The translations under genes were made by a program, and so were the position numbers. A DNA stretch of 64,000 bases from Collimonas sp. PA-H2 (GTDB lineage: Bacteria; Pseudomonadota; Gammaproteobacteria; Burkholderiales; Burkholderiaceae_D). Below, one piece after another: positions 33,751-42,502 of this stretch. The notes under the pieces are model-generated. The model made no database searches, had not been told where the DNA came from, and saw only the letters and a program-made list of their open reading frames with translations. Where the stretch lies: NCBI RefSeq assembly GCF_002564105.1, contig NZ_PDBX01000001.1, positions 682,001 to 746,000 on the forward strand. The letters run 5' to 3'. Numbering within the stretch: position 1 is the first letter of the stretch; every line of letters starts with the position of its first letter.

Positions 33751-34533
33751 TTACTGGGATACCCGGAACTCAATCCGGCGGTTGCGCGAGCGGCCGTCGG
33801 CGGTATCGTTGGTCATGATCGGCCGGTCCGGTCCCTGCCCCGAGGTGACGATCAGGTCGCCATTGATGCCCTTCTGCGCCAGATAATCCTTGACCGCATC
33901 GGCGCGCGCCTTGCTCAGCGCGATATTGCGCGCGCGCAGGCCCTGGTTGTCGGTATGGCCGATCACTTCCACCTTCTTGTCCTTCAGCTTCGACAGCGCC
34001 GCCGACATTTCGTCGAGGATGCGCATGCCGGAAGGCGTCAGCGTCGCTTGTCCGCTTTCGAATTCGATGGTGCGGTTGGCCAGCGTCTGGTCCAGCAAGC
34101 CCTGTTCTGAAGCCGATACCCGCAAGCCATTCTTGACCGTGTAGGTCGGATTCAAATTACCGGCGATTTCGCTGGCGATCTGCTGGCGCTGCGCTTCGTT
34201 GCTGACTTCGCCGTTGATGCTGACGGTGTTGCCGTCGATTTTCAGCTGGCCGCGGCTGACCTGCTTCAGGCTGGGATTGATCAGCTTTTGCACATAGCCG
34301 TTCCAGTTGGCCGGCGCCACCACCGAGCCGACCGAGATCTGGTCGACCACGCGGTCGGCGCCGTACAGTTCCTGCAACTTGCTCAGCGCGCTCTGTTTGC
34401 TGGCTTCGTCCGGCACGGTGCCGCTGACCAGGATCTGGCCGGGTTTGGGTGTCGCCACCGGGGGCGCCACATTTTGTGCCAGCGCCAGGTTCGACAGCAA
34501 TAACGATGTCAGGGCAATGCTCAGATAACGCAT
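33751..34533 (-). CDS. OmpA/BON-type peptidoglycan-binding protein of the T6SS cluster (TagL-like role)
   Basis: A 260-residue periplasmic protein. The signal peptide ends near residue 19 (LLLSNLALA). Two BON-like repeats follow at about residues 30-75 and 95-135 (GQILVSGTVPDEASKQSALS; LKIDGNTVSINGEVSNEAQR). The end is an OmpA-like domain (IEFESGQATLTPSGMRILDEM, VIGHTDNQG, then NIALSKARADAVKDYL and SRNRRIEF), with the Asp and Arg residues that bind diaminopimelate. There is no beta-barrel. The gene lies 3 bp after tagF in the tssM-tagF transcript. Since TssL here lacks an OmpA domain, this protein may fix the membrane complex to the cell wall. That is inference. Confidence 0.88.
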   Translation of the reverse strand: MRYLSIALTSLLLSNLALAQNVAPPVATPKPGQILVSGTVPDEASKQSALSKLQELYGADRVVDQISVGSVVAPANWNGYVQKLINPSLKQVSRGQLKIDGNTVSINGEVSNEAQRQQIASEIAGNLNPTYTVKNGLRVSASEQGLLDQTLANRTIEFESGQATLTPSGMRILDEMSAALSKLKDKKVEVIGHTDNQGLRARNIALSKARADAVKDYLAQKGINGDLIVTSGQGPDRPIMTNDTADGRSRNRRIEFRVSQ

Positions 34534-34536
34534 GCG

Positions 34537-35523
34537 TCAGGCTCCAATAAATGCTTCACGAAACGAATCATGAGCCGATTTTAACGATAAGGTGGGTTGC
34601 GCCAGGTAGCTGGCGATTTTGGTGATGCTGTAGTCGGTGCTGACCTGTTCTTCGACCCAGTTGGCGTCCTCGAAAGAGATGTGGTGCTCCAGCGCCACCT
34701 GCGGATCCATGATGGCTTGCAGGGTGCGCGGCGAAGCGCCGCTGAAGCCGATCACCATCGCCGGCCGGTCGTTGATGCGGGTGACGAAGGTGGCCAGCTC
34801 AAAATTGCCGCGCAACAGGAAAGGCGTGATCAGGTGCAGCCAGTAGGACGCCACCAGGTTGCGGTACAGCGGATCCTCGGGCAATGGCATCACCAGGCTC
34901 TTTTCCAGGCGCGAGGAAGCGCTCGCCATCACCGGCTGCAACAGGATGCCGAGCGCCAGGATCAGGTGCCGCAAGGAACCCTTGAAGCCAGTGCTGCGCA
35001 ACATGTTCTCCAGTCCGCCGACGGTCTGAATTTCCATGAAATCGGTGAACGCCGCGTGATAAGCGCCGCTGCCCAGCTGCAAAGGAATGCCGGTAGCGGT
35101 CAGGTTTTGCAGGGAAATCGCCGGATCGGTAGCCGCCACCACTTCGGATGCCTGGCTCTCCATACGGTTCCACAGGCGCGAAAAAGCCATCGGACTCTTG
35201 GCCGTGAAATCCTGCGGCTCGTCGATTTCCATGGTGCTGACGGCGAGGAAGGGAAAACGCCGGTTGGCCTGGTCGTTACTGGCGATCAGGTGGCCGGCGA
35301 TGGCGCGCCGGCTGCGTGGGCCGATGAACGCGAAGTGCAGCGGACTGACGGCGTCGTAAGCGATCTTCCAGCGCGGCTCGGCCGACAGCAGGTCCATGGC
35401 TTGCGCCAGCCACTCGTCGAGAATCGACACCAGCGGCATGTTGTCGGTAGCCTTGATAAAATCGCCGCGGCTGGGGATTTTCCCGAAATAACCGATATTT
35501 GCCAACTTTTCTCCAACGCTCAT
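34537..35523 (-). CDS. tagF: T6SS-associated protein TagF
   Basis: A 328-residue protein of the TagF family (BMA_A0400-type). The N-terminal part is diagnostic: ANIGYFGKIPSRGDFIKA followed by LDEWLAQAMDLL and WKIAYDAVSPLHFAFIGP. In Pseudomonas TagF represses the T6SS post-translationally and is often linked to the PpkA/PppA phosphorylation pair. Neither of those genes is in this window. The start overlaps the tssM stop by 4 nt (ATGA), so the two are coupled. Confidence 0.93.
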   Translation of the reverse strand: MSVGEKLANIGYFGKIPSRGDFIKATDNMPLVSILDEWLAQAMDLLSAEPRWKIAYDAVSPLHFAFIGPRSRRAIAGHLIASNDQANRRFPFLAVSTMEIDEPQDFTAKSPMAFSRLWNRMESQASEVVAATDPAISLQNLTATGIPLQLGSGAYHAAFTDFMEIQTVGGLENMLRSTGFKGSLRHLILALGILLQPVMASASSRLEKSLVMPLPEDPLYRNLVASYWLHLITPFLLRGNFELATFVTRINDRPAMVIGFSGASPRTLQAIMDPQVALEHHISFEDANWVEEQVSTDYSITKIASYLAQPTLSLKSAHDSFREAFIGA

Positions 35524-38500
35524 TGTGCTGCCCCTCCTGCAGTTGCTACGCCTGCCGCAGTGGCCGCCGTTGCTGCTCCTGCTGCTCCTGCTGCTCCCGC
35601 TGTTGCCGTCGCCGCCGGTGACGCCGCAGCCGGATTGCTGACCGGGCTGGCGGCGCTGCCGACGATGGTCTCCGGCAGCTTCAGGCCACGGAAGCCCTGT
35701 CCTTGCTGGGCGCCGCCGTCCGGCGCCTTGGCGCTGACTTGCGGGCTGCTGATGATCTTCAGGTTGATCGGCACGGTGATATTTTCATTGGTCCAGCTGA
35801 GTTCGAAGTTACCGTCCTTGCGCTTGCGCACCGCCGTGTTGATCAGGCGTTCCAGGCCGAAACGGCCAGGCTGGTTGGCGATTTCGACGGTGCGGCCGTC
35901 AAACGTCACCGCCGTGATGCGGGCGCCTGCCACGCCTTGCGGATTAGGCCAGACAAAGTTGGTCCACTGCGCCTGGGTATTGCGGTAGCGCAGCTGCTGG
36001 CCATCGATCTCGATGGTGTACTCGGTGGTGCCGGCAGCCGGCAGCGCCTGGATCTGGAACACGGTTTGCGCATCGGCCGCAGCCCCGCCGCCGCCAGCCG
36101 CCGCGGCGCTGCTGGCGCCCAGCGGCGCAACCCAGCGCGCGAAGCTCGACACCATGGTCGGTGACAAGGTAATGCCCATGTCGGCCCAGGTCTTGGCCGC
36201 CAGCGTATCGCCACGGCGTACCACCAATGGTCCCATCGAGGCATTCACGAATTTCGCGATGCTGCCGTCCGGGCCGAAGGTCTGGCCGATCTCCGCGCTG
36301 GTCGCCTCGATCTTCGAATTGGCGGCAAACGGATATTTCTCGGCCAGGGTTTTCTCGAACGGAGCGTACACCTGCGCCGCCCAGGTGCGATTCATCTCAG
36401 CCTCGGTCGGTTTAATGGTGACGGCAAACGCCTGGATCAACGGCCGCACCAGGATCGGACGGATCGCCTGTTTCTGCGAATCGCTCATGCCGACCAGCAT
36501 CTGCTCATCGACATATTTGAGCGCATCCGCCAGTTCCGAGCCGCTGCCGTTCAAGGTCTGCTGCATCAGCTGATTGGCGCCCGGACCGGTATCGCCCTGG
36601 TTCTTGATCTGGTTGAAGCGGGTCCGCAGTTTCGACAAGGTTTCCATATAGCCGCGCATCAGCGTGGCGTTATTGTCCTTGGCGCTCACCATGCGCGCCA
36701 CGCCGGCAAATTCCTTGCCGACCGGCCCCATCGGCAGTGCTGTGCCATCGGGGTTGGCATTGACGTTGACATTCACATTAACCCCGGACGGCGCCTGCCG
36801 CAGGATGGTTTGCTTGAACCAGGCGACTACACCGCTTTGCGCGCGTCCCAGGCTATTGTTCAGCAGAGAGGGATTGTCCCACGAGGTCTGCTGGTAGACC
36901 GCGCTGACGAACTTGTTGATCGGCGAAGTGGACGGATCGCCGAAACGGTTCATGGCCTTGACCGCGTTGTCGAAGCCGCCGAGGTCGGCGATATTCGCGC
37001 CCTGCATGAACTTCTGCCATTCCTTGGCGTATTCGGTCTTGTACTGCGTGACCAGCGCCTTCTGGATCTGCTCCGGGCTGCCTTCCAGCGTCAGGTCGTC
37101 GCTGGAAGCGGTCTTCAGCACCCAGTCCGCGCTTTGCAATTCCTTGTTGGCGGCTTCCTTGAACGCGCCCTGGACGAACTTCTCCCAGGCGTCGCGTGTA
37201 AATGTTCCTGGAATCGCATAGCTGCCGACGATCAGTTCCTTGTCCTGTTCGCCGACGATGCTGGCCACCGTGATCGACGGGAAACGGGTCGAGGCGCGCG
37301 CCTTGATATCGGCATACACGCGATCCCTCGCCGCCATGCCGCGCACCACGCGGCGCAGGTTGTCGCGCGACTGGTCGACCAGGGTCAGCTTGCTTTCGAC
37401 GGTCGGCCAGGACGGATCGCTGATTTGCGACAGGTAGAAACTCATCAGGCGTTCGGCGCTGCGGATCATCTGTTCACGCGTCATATTGCCGCGGTTGCTT
37501 TCCAGCCAGCCGCGCCAGAAGCGGGTCAGCTGATCGTTCAGATGGCTAGACTCGGCACGCTGGCGGTCGCTCAGCATCAGATAGGTTTTCAGGGCGTTGT
37601 AGCCGTCCTCGACATTGGTCGGCGAGGAATCCTTGTATTGCTGGGTAGCGCCGCTGCTGCCTGTCGCAACGGCTGCCTGGGCGCTGGCGCCCGCCACGGC
37701 GCCGCCAGCCGCGGGCTGGCCCGGCTGCGCGGCTGCTGCACCCGCCGCCGGCGCCGTCGCGCTGGTCAGCTGCACCGGATGCGACATCGGTTCCAGCTGT
37801 CCGGCATGCGCATTCATTTCAGACAGGAAGGATTCGATATTCGCCGTCACCGGCTTGAGCATGATGTCCTTGACGCCGGCGAAGTATTCTTCCCGCAGCT
37901 TCTGCTGCAGCAGGTCGCCCTGGTACAGGCCGAAGCCGAGCGACAGCGGACGGCTGTTGTCATATTTTTGCAATTGCTCGATGCGGTCTTGCAGGATTTC
38001 CATCGCTTCAAAGCGCGATTGCAGGTCGATCCGTTTTTCCTGCAGCTTGATGGCTTTGTCCAGGTCCGCCTGGACGTTGGCGGTCAGCTGGCGGTTGCCG
38101 ATGTAGGACCAGCTCCAGCCGGCCAACGCCAGGCCGACGAAGGCGGTAGCAGCGAAGAACATGGTGTAGCGCAAGCGCGTCTTGTGGCGGCTGGCGTATT
38201 GCGACACCAGGTCCTTGTCGGCAAAAATCACTTTGCGGAACAGGTTGAGCAGGAAGAAGCCGTGCTTGGAGTGGATTTCCGGGCGCTCGATCGCTTGCAG
38301 CTTGAGATCGAAACGGTCGGCGATGCGTTCCGAGGAACTGCTGATGCCGCTGCCTTCCTGCAAGGCGCTGGTGAAATAGAAGCCGCGGAATACCGGCTTG
38401 AACTGGAACGGGTTTTCTTCAAACAAGGTGGCGATGAACGCGCGCAGGGAACTCTTCACCGCCGCGAATTCGAGCGGAAAAGTCAGCACGCCCGGCGGCA

Positions 38501-39482
38501 GGCGGTCACCGCGGTTCAGAGCCATATTGGCCAGGCTGATTTCCTTCAGGCCTTCAAACAATTCATCAAAGCGTTCATCGAAATGCGCCAGCACATCCTG
38601 GCTGCTGGTCTTTCTGTTGTACGGCAGGGTGGCGCCCCACACGCGGTCTTTTTCGCCGCGGTCCATGTCGACGAAGAATTCGGTAAAGCCGGTGATCAGG
38701 TCGGCCTTGGTGAACATCACGTAGACCGGCGCAAAGACTTCCAGTTTCTCGGTCAGCTCCTGCACGCGCTGGCGCAGGTTCTTGGCCAGGTTGATGCCGA
38801 ACTCGGGCCTGTTGCCGGCCAGCTCGGCGACGCTGACGGCGATGATGATGCCGTTGATAGGCGCGCGGCTGCGGTGCTTTTTCAGCAGGCCGAGGAAGCT
38901 GAACCACTCGGCGCGGTCTTCCTCATGGACGGAATAGCGTCCTGCCGTATCCAGCAGGATGCCGTCGGTAGTGAAGAACCAGTCGCAATTGCGGGTGCCG
39001 CCTATGCCCTGCACGATATTGCTGTTCTTGTCGGCCAGCGGGAATTGCAGGCCGGAGTTGGCGACCGCCGTGCTTTTGCCGGCAGCCGGATTGCCGATGA
39101 TCATGTACCACGGCAATTCATACAAGGCAGTGGCGCCGGATTTTTCACCGAGCTTGGAATTCTTGATGGTGGAAATCGCTTCCAGCATCCGCTTGCGGAT
39201 GGTCTCAGTCTCGTCGCGGCCGACGGCGCTAGGCTTGTCGGCGGCTTTCTCCGCCTGCCCTTCCAGCATGTCGCTCAGGTTTTGCGACGCCTTTTTAGTA
39301 CGCTGCTTGCGGTACAGCCAGACCAGGCCCCAGATCAGCAGCACCGCGACCAGGAAAATCACGACCCAGATGCCGTCGACCTGCAAGGCATCCGCGGCAA
39401 GAAAGAGAAAACAGGCCAGGGCCACAAAACCGACGATTGCCAGAGTGCGTGCATTCGTCAAAAATTGCCAAATTCGTTGCAT
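35520..39482 (-). CDS. tssM: T6SS membrane complex protein TssM (IcmF)
   Basis: A 1320-residue TssM. Two transmembrane helices (about residues 14-32 and 39-58) are followed by the cytoplasmic NTPase-like domain with Walker A IGNPAAGKSTA (about residues 130-140) and DTAGRY. A third helix lies near residue 435 (MFFAATAFVGLALAGWSW). The long periplasmic part ends in the region that binds TssJ (WTNFVWPNPQG). It is longer than usual because of Ala/Gly/Pro-rich inserts at about residues 560-605 and 1115-1135 and a 35-residue Ala/Gly/Thr tail. TssM spans the periplasm to join TssL to TssJ. It heads a tssM-tagF-ompA transcript. Confidence 0.97.
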   Translation of the reverse strand: MQRIWQFLTNARTLAIVGFVALACFLFLAADALQVDGIWVVIFLVAVLLIWGLVWLYRKQRTKKASQNLSDMLEGQAEKAADKPSAVGRDETETIRKRMLEAISTIKNSKLGEKSGATALYELPWYMIIGNPAAGKSTAVANSGLQFPLADKNSNIVQGIGGTRNCDWFFTTDGILLDTAGRYSVHEEDRAEWFSFLGLLKKHRSRAPINGIIIAVSVAELAGNRPEFGINLAKNLRQRVQELTEKLEVFAPVYVMFTKADLITGFTEFFVDMDRGEKDRVWGATLPYNRKTSSQDVLAHFDERFDELFEGLKEISLANMALNRGDRLPPGVLTFPLEFAAVKSSLRAFIATLFEENPFQFKPVFRGFYFTSALQEGSGISSSSERIADRFDLKLQAIERPEIHSKHGFFLLNLFRKVIFADKDLVSQYASRHKTRLRYTMFFAATAFVGLALAGWSWSYIGNRQLTANVQADLDKAIKLQEKRIDLQSRFEAMEILQDRIEQLQKYDNSRPLSLGFGLYQGDLLQQKLREEYFAGVKDIMLKPVTANIESFLSEMNAHAGQLEPMSHPVQLTSATAPAAGAAAAQPGQPAAGGAVAGASAQAAVATGSSGATQQYKDSSPTNVEDGYNALKTYLMLSDRQRAESSHLNDQLTRFWRGWLESNRGNMTREQMIRSAERLMSFYLSQISDPSWPTVESKLTLVDQSRDNLRRVVRGMAARDRVYADIKARASTRFPSITVASIVGEQDKELIVGSYAIPGTFTRDAWEKFVQGAFKEAANKELQSADWVLKTASSDDLTLEGSPEQIQKALVTQYKTEYAKEWQKFMQGANIADLGGFDNAVKAMNRFGDPSTSPINKFVSAVYQQTSWDNPSLLNNSLGRAQSGVVAWFKQTILRQAPSGVNVNVNVNANPDGTALPMGPVGKEFAGVARMVSAKDNNATLMRGYMETLSKLRTRFNQIKNQGDTGPGANQLMQQTLNGSGSELADALKYVDEQMLVGMSDSQKQAIRPILVRPLIQAFAVTIKPTEAEMNRTWAAQVYAPFEKTLAEKYPFAANSKIEATSAEIGQTFGPDGSIAKFVNASMGPLVVRRGDTLAAKTWADMGITLSPTMVSSFARWVAPLGASSAAAAGGGGAAADAQTVFQIQALPAAGTTEYTIEIDGQQLRYRNTQAQWTNFVWPNPQGVAGARITAVTFDGRTVEIANQPGRFGLERLINTAVRKRKDGNFELSWTNENITVPINLKIISSPQVSAKAPDGGAQQGQGFRGLKLPETIVGSAASPVSNPAAASPAATATAGAAGAAGAATAATAAGVATAGGAAQ

Positions 39483-39699
39483 AGGTATCAGTAATTAAGT
39501 AATTGATTCTTTTGAAAGTGATGCAAAACGGCAATTTCCACCGGCAGCCGTGACGATAGCCGATTCAGCGTCACGACTGCAGGTTGTTGCTTACTGTTGC
39601 TTTTACACAACAGAAAATCTGCCCTGTTCGACGCCGATATCCGCGCCTGACTGCATCAACCTAAACGGTAAATCTGGATTGCACTGCGAAACAGCTGCT

Positions 39700-40536
39700 T
39701 CATTTTTTCATTACCCCGGGCTTGCGGAACTCCACATGCCCCAGGTCCATCATTTTCCAGCGGCCGCCCCAGGTCAGTCCGACCGATTCAGCCACTTCGC
39801 CATACAGCTGATAACCGCGCATGGCCCACGGGTCTTTCTCCGTAATCACCAGCTTGCCGTTGCGCATGAACGCCGAATCGGCGGCCAAGCCATACTGGTG
39901 GTAACTCTGGAACGCCTTGGCGTTGGTCACGCTGCCACCCATCTGCGCCAGCGCATTCTGCCGCTCCGGACTGCGATACCCTTCGATAATCACCATGTCA
40001 TAACCATGCTGCTCTTTCATGATCTTGAAAGTCATCAGCAGGCGCTGGGTGAAATCAGCATCCAGCTGCTGCCAGTTGCGGCTGGCGCTATCCAGCATCG
40101 GCCGCACCTGCGCCACTTCCTGGGTAGTAAACACCTCGGGCGGCAACGGTGGCGGCGGTACTAATTGCTCCCCTTCCAGCAGCGCGGCGATCTGCTGATT
40201 CACAACTTGCCCTGAATCATCATAGCTGCCCAGCATCGCTTTTCCACTCAACATCCAGGCAATTAACGGCGGAATCAGCACAACCGCCGTTCCTGCGAGT
40301 AGAATCAAATGATGTTTTTTAATAAACTGCCAAGTCGAGAGTCTCGACGCTTGCAGGTTTTGTGTAAAGGATTTTGTTGTCCTTGACCGGCGTTCTTTCC
40401 AGTTCTGGACCTGGGCGCCGAGTTGCTGCCGCCCTCTAAGCAGTGCCGAAAATACAATTTCACGGGCAGCCGGAAACAACAGCAGACCCGAGATGCCGCA
40501 GGCGAGTAGGAAATAAAGAGCAACGGCTAAGACCAA
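39700..40536 (-). CDS. tagX: M15 family peptidoglycan peptidase of the T6SS (TagX-like)
   Basis: A 278-residue membrane-anchored peptidase. A hydrophobic helix at the N-terminus (VLAVALYFLLACGISGLLLF) and a second one near residue 80 (LILLAGTAVVLIPPLIAWML) precede a VanY-type M15 domain. The zinc and catalytic residues are visible as His213 and Asp220 in YHQYGLAAD, and Asp264 and His267 in MDLGHVEF. The Arg of EGYRSPERQ is also conserved. In Acinetobacter the M15_4 peptidase TagX is an L,D-endopeptidase that opens the wall for T6SS assembly. Here the gene lies 217 bp upstream of tssM on the same strand. The name follows that likeness and the context. Confidence 0.85.
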   Translation of the reverse strand: MVLAVALYFLLACGISGLLLFPAAREIVFSALLRGRQQLGAQVQNWKERRSRTTKSFTQNLQASRLSTWQFIKKHHLILLAGTAVVLIPPLIAWMLSGKAMLGSYDDSGQVVNQQIAALLEGEQLVPPPPLPPEVFTTQEVAQVRPMLDSASRNWQQLDADFTQRLLMTFKIMKEQHGYDMVIIEGYRSPERQNALAQMGGSVTNAKAFQSYHQYGLAADSAFMRNGKLVITEKDPWAMRGYQLYGEVAESVGLTWGGRWKMMDLGHVEFRKPGVMKK

Positions 40537-40554
40537 CGCAAATACCTTTCGTGA

Positions 40555-40591
40555 ATATTACCAAAAAAAAATTGTACTTTTTTGGTAATAT
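40555..40591. promoter_or_regulatory. Perfect 14-bp inverted repeat in the tagX/40690 divergent promoter region
   Basis: ATATTACCAAAAAA (40555-40568) is the exact reverse complement of TTTTTTGGTAATAT (40578-40591), with a 9-bp spacer. It ends 9 bp before the TTGACA box of the rightward gene and starts 19 bp before the tagX start. It could be an operator for both genes. Confidence 0.65.
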
Positions 40592-40599
40592 ATTGCCAG

Positions 40600-40629
40600 T
40601 TGACATATTTAGTTGTCAGAGAGTATACC
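40600..40629 (+). promoter_or_regulatory. sigma70-type promoter of the gene at 40690
   Basis: TTGACA (40600-40605) and TATACC (40624-40629) are spaced 18 bp, about 60 bp upstream of the coding start. The perfect -35 makes this a good candidate. Confidence 0.6.
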
Positions 40630-40689
40630 TTATCAAACTGGGCGTCACGTCGGTCTGTGTTTAATACCTGACATTTGGAGAACTGTGTC

Positions 40690-41613
40690 TTGCAACCACC
40701 AGAAGAAACTGCGCGCGGCTCTGTAAAACCGAATTTGCTATCGGGTTCGACAGCGACAGACAATAGCAGCGGGAGCATCCTGAACGCCCTGGAGGGCAAG
40801 AACTCTCCTGCGAAAGGCATTGCGCAAAAGAAATCCGGCGTAGTGCGCGGCGCCGTCGTGCTGGCCTTGCTGGCAGCGATCGGCGCCGGCGGTTTTTTTG
40901 CCTGGAATCAACGCAGCGCCCAGCTTGCCGACGCCACCGCGGCCAGCGCACCTACGCCGGCCGCACCAAAAGAATTGCCGTCGAGCACTCCAGTCCTTGC
41001 CGCCAATACGCCCGCGCCTGAAAAAACCGAATCGCAAGCTGCGGTCATCGAAAACGATCCAGCCACCCACACTGAGAAATCCGATGCCGCTGCCGACGCG
41101 GCGCCTGCCGATCCGCGCGCCAAGCTGACCGAGAGCCTGGAAGCCGGCGTGCCGGTGACTGCCACTTCGCTGAAGAGCGCGCTGGAGGAACCGAAGCCGG
41201 CAAAGGCGAAACCGGCCGCCAAGAGCGTGAATGCGCCGCTGGTGAATCGCAACGTGCCGGACAAAAAAGCAGTTGCGCAGAAGCCGGCAAAAGCAGCCAG
41301 CACGCCTCCCGACAGCGACGTGAATATCCTGAGCGCACTGGTGTCGCACGGCGACAGCGTGAACGAGCCGGCCAAGCCAGCTAAAGAGACGGCAAAATCC
41401 AGGCAGCAAGCCAAGAAAAAAGCGGCTGAACCTGTGCTGGCGCAAAACGCCTCTGACGGAGGACCCGATATCGTCGAACGCAAAAGCGGCGACAGCACCG
41501 CCGGCCTGTTGCTGCGCTGCCGGCAACTAGGCATGATCGAAGGCGAGCTGTGCCGCTGGCGTATTTGCTCCGGACGCTGGGATACCGATACGGCGTGCAA
41601 GGTAAATCGCTAA
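40690..41613 (+). CDS. Membrane-anchored protein of unknown function, Ala/Pro/Lys-rich
   Basis: About 307 residues. I prefer the TTG at 40690 because GGAG lies 9 nt upstream. A TTG at 40675 overlaps that site. One transmembrane helix is clear (VVRGAVVLALLAAIGAGGFFAW). It is followed by a long low-complexity Ala/Pro/Lys/Glu stretch of about 170 residues, then a compact Cys-containing C-terminal patch (LLLRCRQLGMIEGELCRWRIC). This looks like an inner-membrane anchor with a flexible periplasmic arm and a small end domain, similar in plan to TonB or to cell-wall-spanning accessory proteins, though no family is recognised. It is divergent from tagX with a shared control region, which hints at a T6SS or envelope role. 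Confidence 0.7.
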   Translation: MQPPEETARGSVKPNLLSGSTATDNSSGSILNALEGKNSPAKGIAQKKSGVVRGAVVLALLAAIGAGGFFAWNQRSAQLADATAASAPTPAAPKELPSSTPVLAANTPAPEKTESQAAVIENDPATHTEKSDAAADAAPADPRAKLTESLEAGVPVTATSLKSALEEPKPAKAKPAAKSVNAPLVNRNVPDKKAVAQKPAKAASTPPDSDVNILSALVSHGDSVNEPAKPAKETAKSRQQAKKKAAEPVLAQNASDGGPDIVERKSGDSTAGLLLRCRQLGMIEGELCRWRICSGRWDTDTACKVNR

Positions 41614-41630
41614 GCGCTTGCCAACGGCAT

Positions 41631-42380
41631 CAATAAAAAAGGACACCGCCTGGTGTAATGCTGTTCAGTTAGGGCAGAACGACATGGCACTGCGTGGGCA
41701 CGGAGTGCCCACGCAGTGCCGTGGAGATTTACGTCCCTGGGCATTCGCACCCGGGCTACGCGCCCCCGTCCTATCCGCGTGGGCACGGAGTGCCCGCCCT
41801 ACCGGTGCTTTGTCGCGAGCTCAGGAAGCCCGCAGCACTTATCGCGCCGAATGCGAACAGCAGCGCCATCAGTTCGACCACACAAGCAGGGGCACAGCAA
41901 CCGGCCGGATACAAAATCGCTACACAATTAATCATTCCTTACTGAAAATCGCTGCCGTAGGGTGGGCACTCCGTGCCCACGCAGTATCATGGATAATCGT
42001 GTCCCTGACATTCGCGCCCCGGCCCGTCCGCGTGGGCACGGAGTGCCCACCCTACCGGTGCTTTGTCGCGAACTCAGGAAGCCCGCAGCGCTTATCGCGC
42101 CGAATGCGAACAGCAGCGCCATCAGTTCGACCACACAAGCAGGGGCACAGCAACCGGCCGGATACAAAATCGCTACGCAATTAATCATTTCTTACTGAAA
42201 ATCGCTGGCGTAGGGTGGGCACTCCGTGCCCACGCAGTATCGTGGATATTCGTGTCTCTGACATTCGTGCCCCGGCCCGTCCGCGTGGGCACGGAGTGCC
42301 CACCCTACGAATTCCGCAAATAAAAATGCCGTTCAGTCTTAACTGAACGGCATTACACCGCGTGGTGTCCATTTTTATTG
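41631..42380. repeat. Extragenic repeat island bounded by a 40-bp inverted repeat
   Basis: The ends 41631-41670 and 42341-42380 are inverted copies matching at about 35 of 40 positions (caataaaaa-ggacacc...ggtgtaatg-c-gttcagtt). The right end also forms its own hairpin (GCCGTTCAGT, ACTGAACGGC). Between them are the 253-bp tandem units listed separately and many copies of the palindrome GTGGGCACTCCGTGCCCAC. The gap from 41614 to 42502 has no credible gene. The short frames in it are by-products of the repeats. No transposase is present. Confidence 0.85.
41777..42282. repeat. Two tandem copies of a 253-bp unit, with partial units on both sides
   Basis: The marker GCGTGGGCACGG begins at 41777, 42030 and 42283, giving a period of exactly 253 bp. 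Unit 1 is 41777-42029 and unit 2 is 42030-42282. A partial unit precedes (from about 41690) and another follows (to about 42309). The two full units differ at only a few positions. Each carries the palindromes GTGGGCACGGAGTGCCC(A/G)C and GTGGGCACTCCGTGCCCAC. Confidence 0.9.
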
Positions 42381-42502
42381 TGGCTGCCGTCGTGATACGC
42401 GTAGCACAAGCAGTCTGCTGCGCGCATCGGAACGGAAAGCTGTATAGGAAGCTGCAAGGCGGCCTGTCGCTGCCGCCCTGCCCGATCCGGCCCCGCCCCG
42501 CT

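Noticed and set aside
36810..39494. 894-codon open frame on the plus strand opposite tssM
   Set aside because: It is an antisense shadow caused by strong GC3 bias; its product is Arg/Gln/His-rich without domains, while tssM on the other strand is full-length and conserved.
41777..42309. Possible CRISPR array
   Set aside because: The period is 253 bp with nearly identical whole units, so there are no short repeats with unique spacers, and no cas genes are near.
41618..42323. Several overlapping small frames in the repeat island
   Set aside because: They recur because the DNA repeats, on both strands, and read through the palindromes. No ribosome sites or known products.
42454..42481. Hairpin after hppA as an intrinsic terminator
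   Set aside because: The 10-bp stem has one mismatch and no T run follows on the minus strand.
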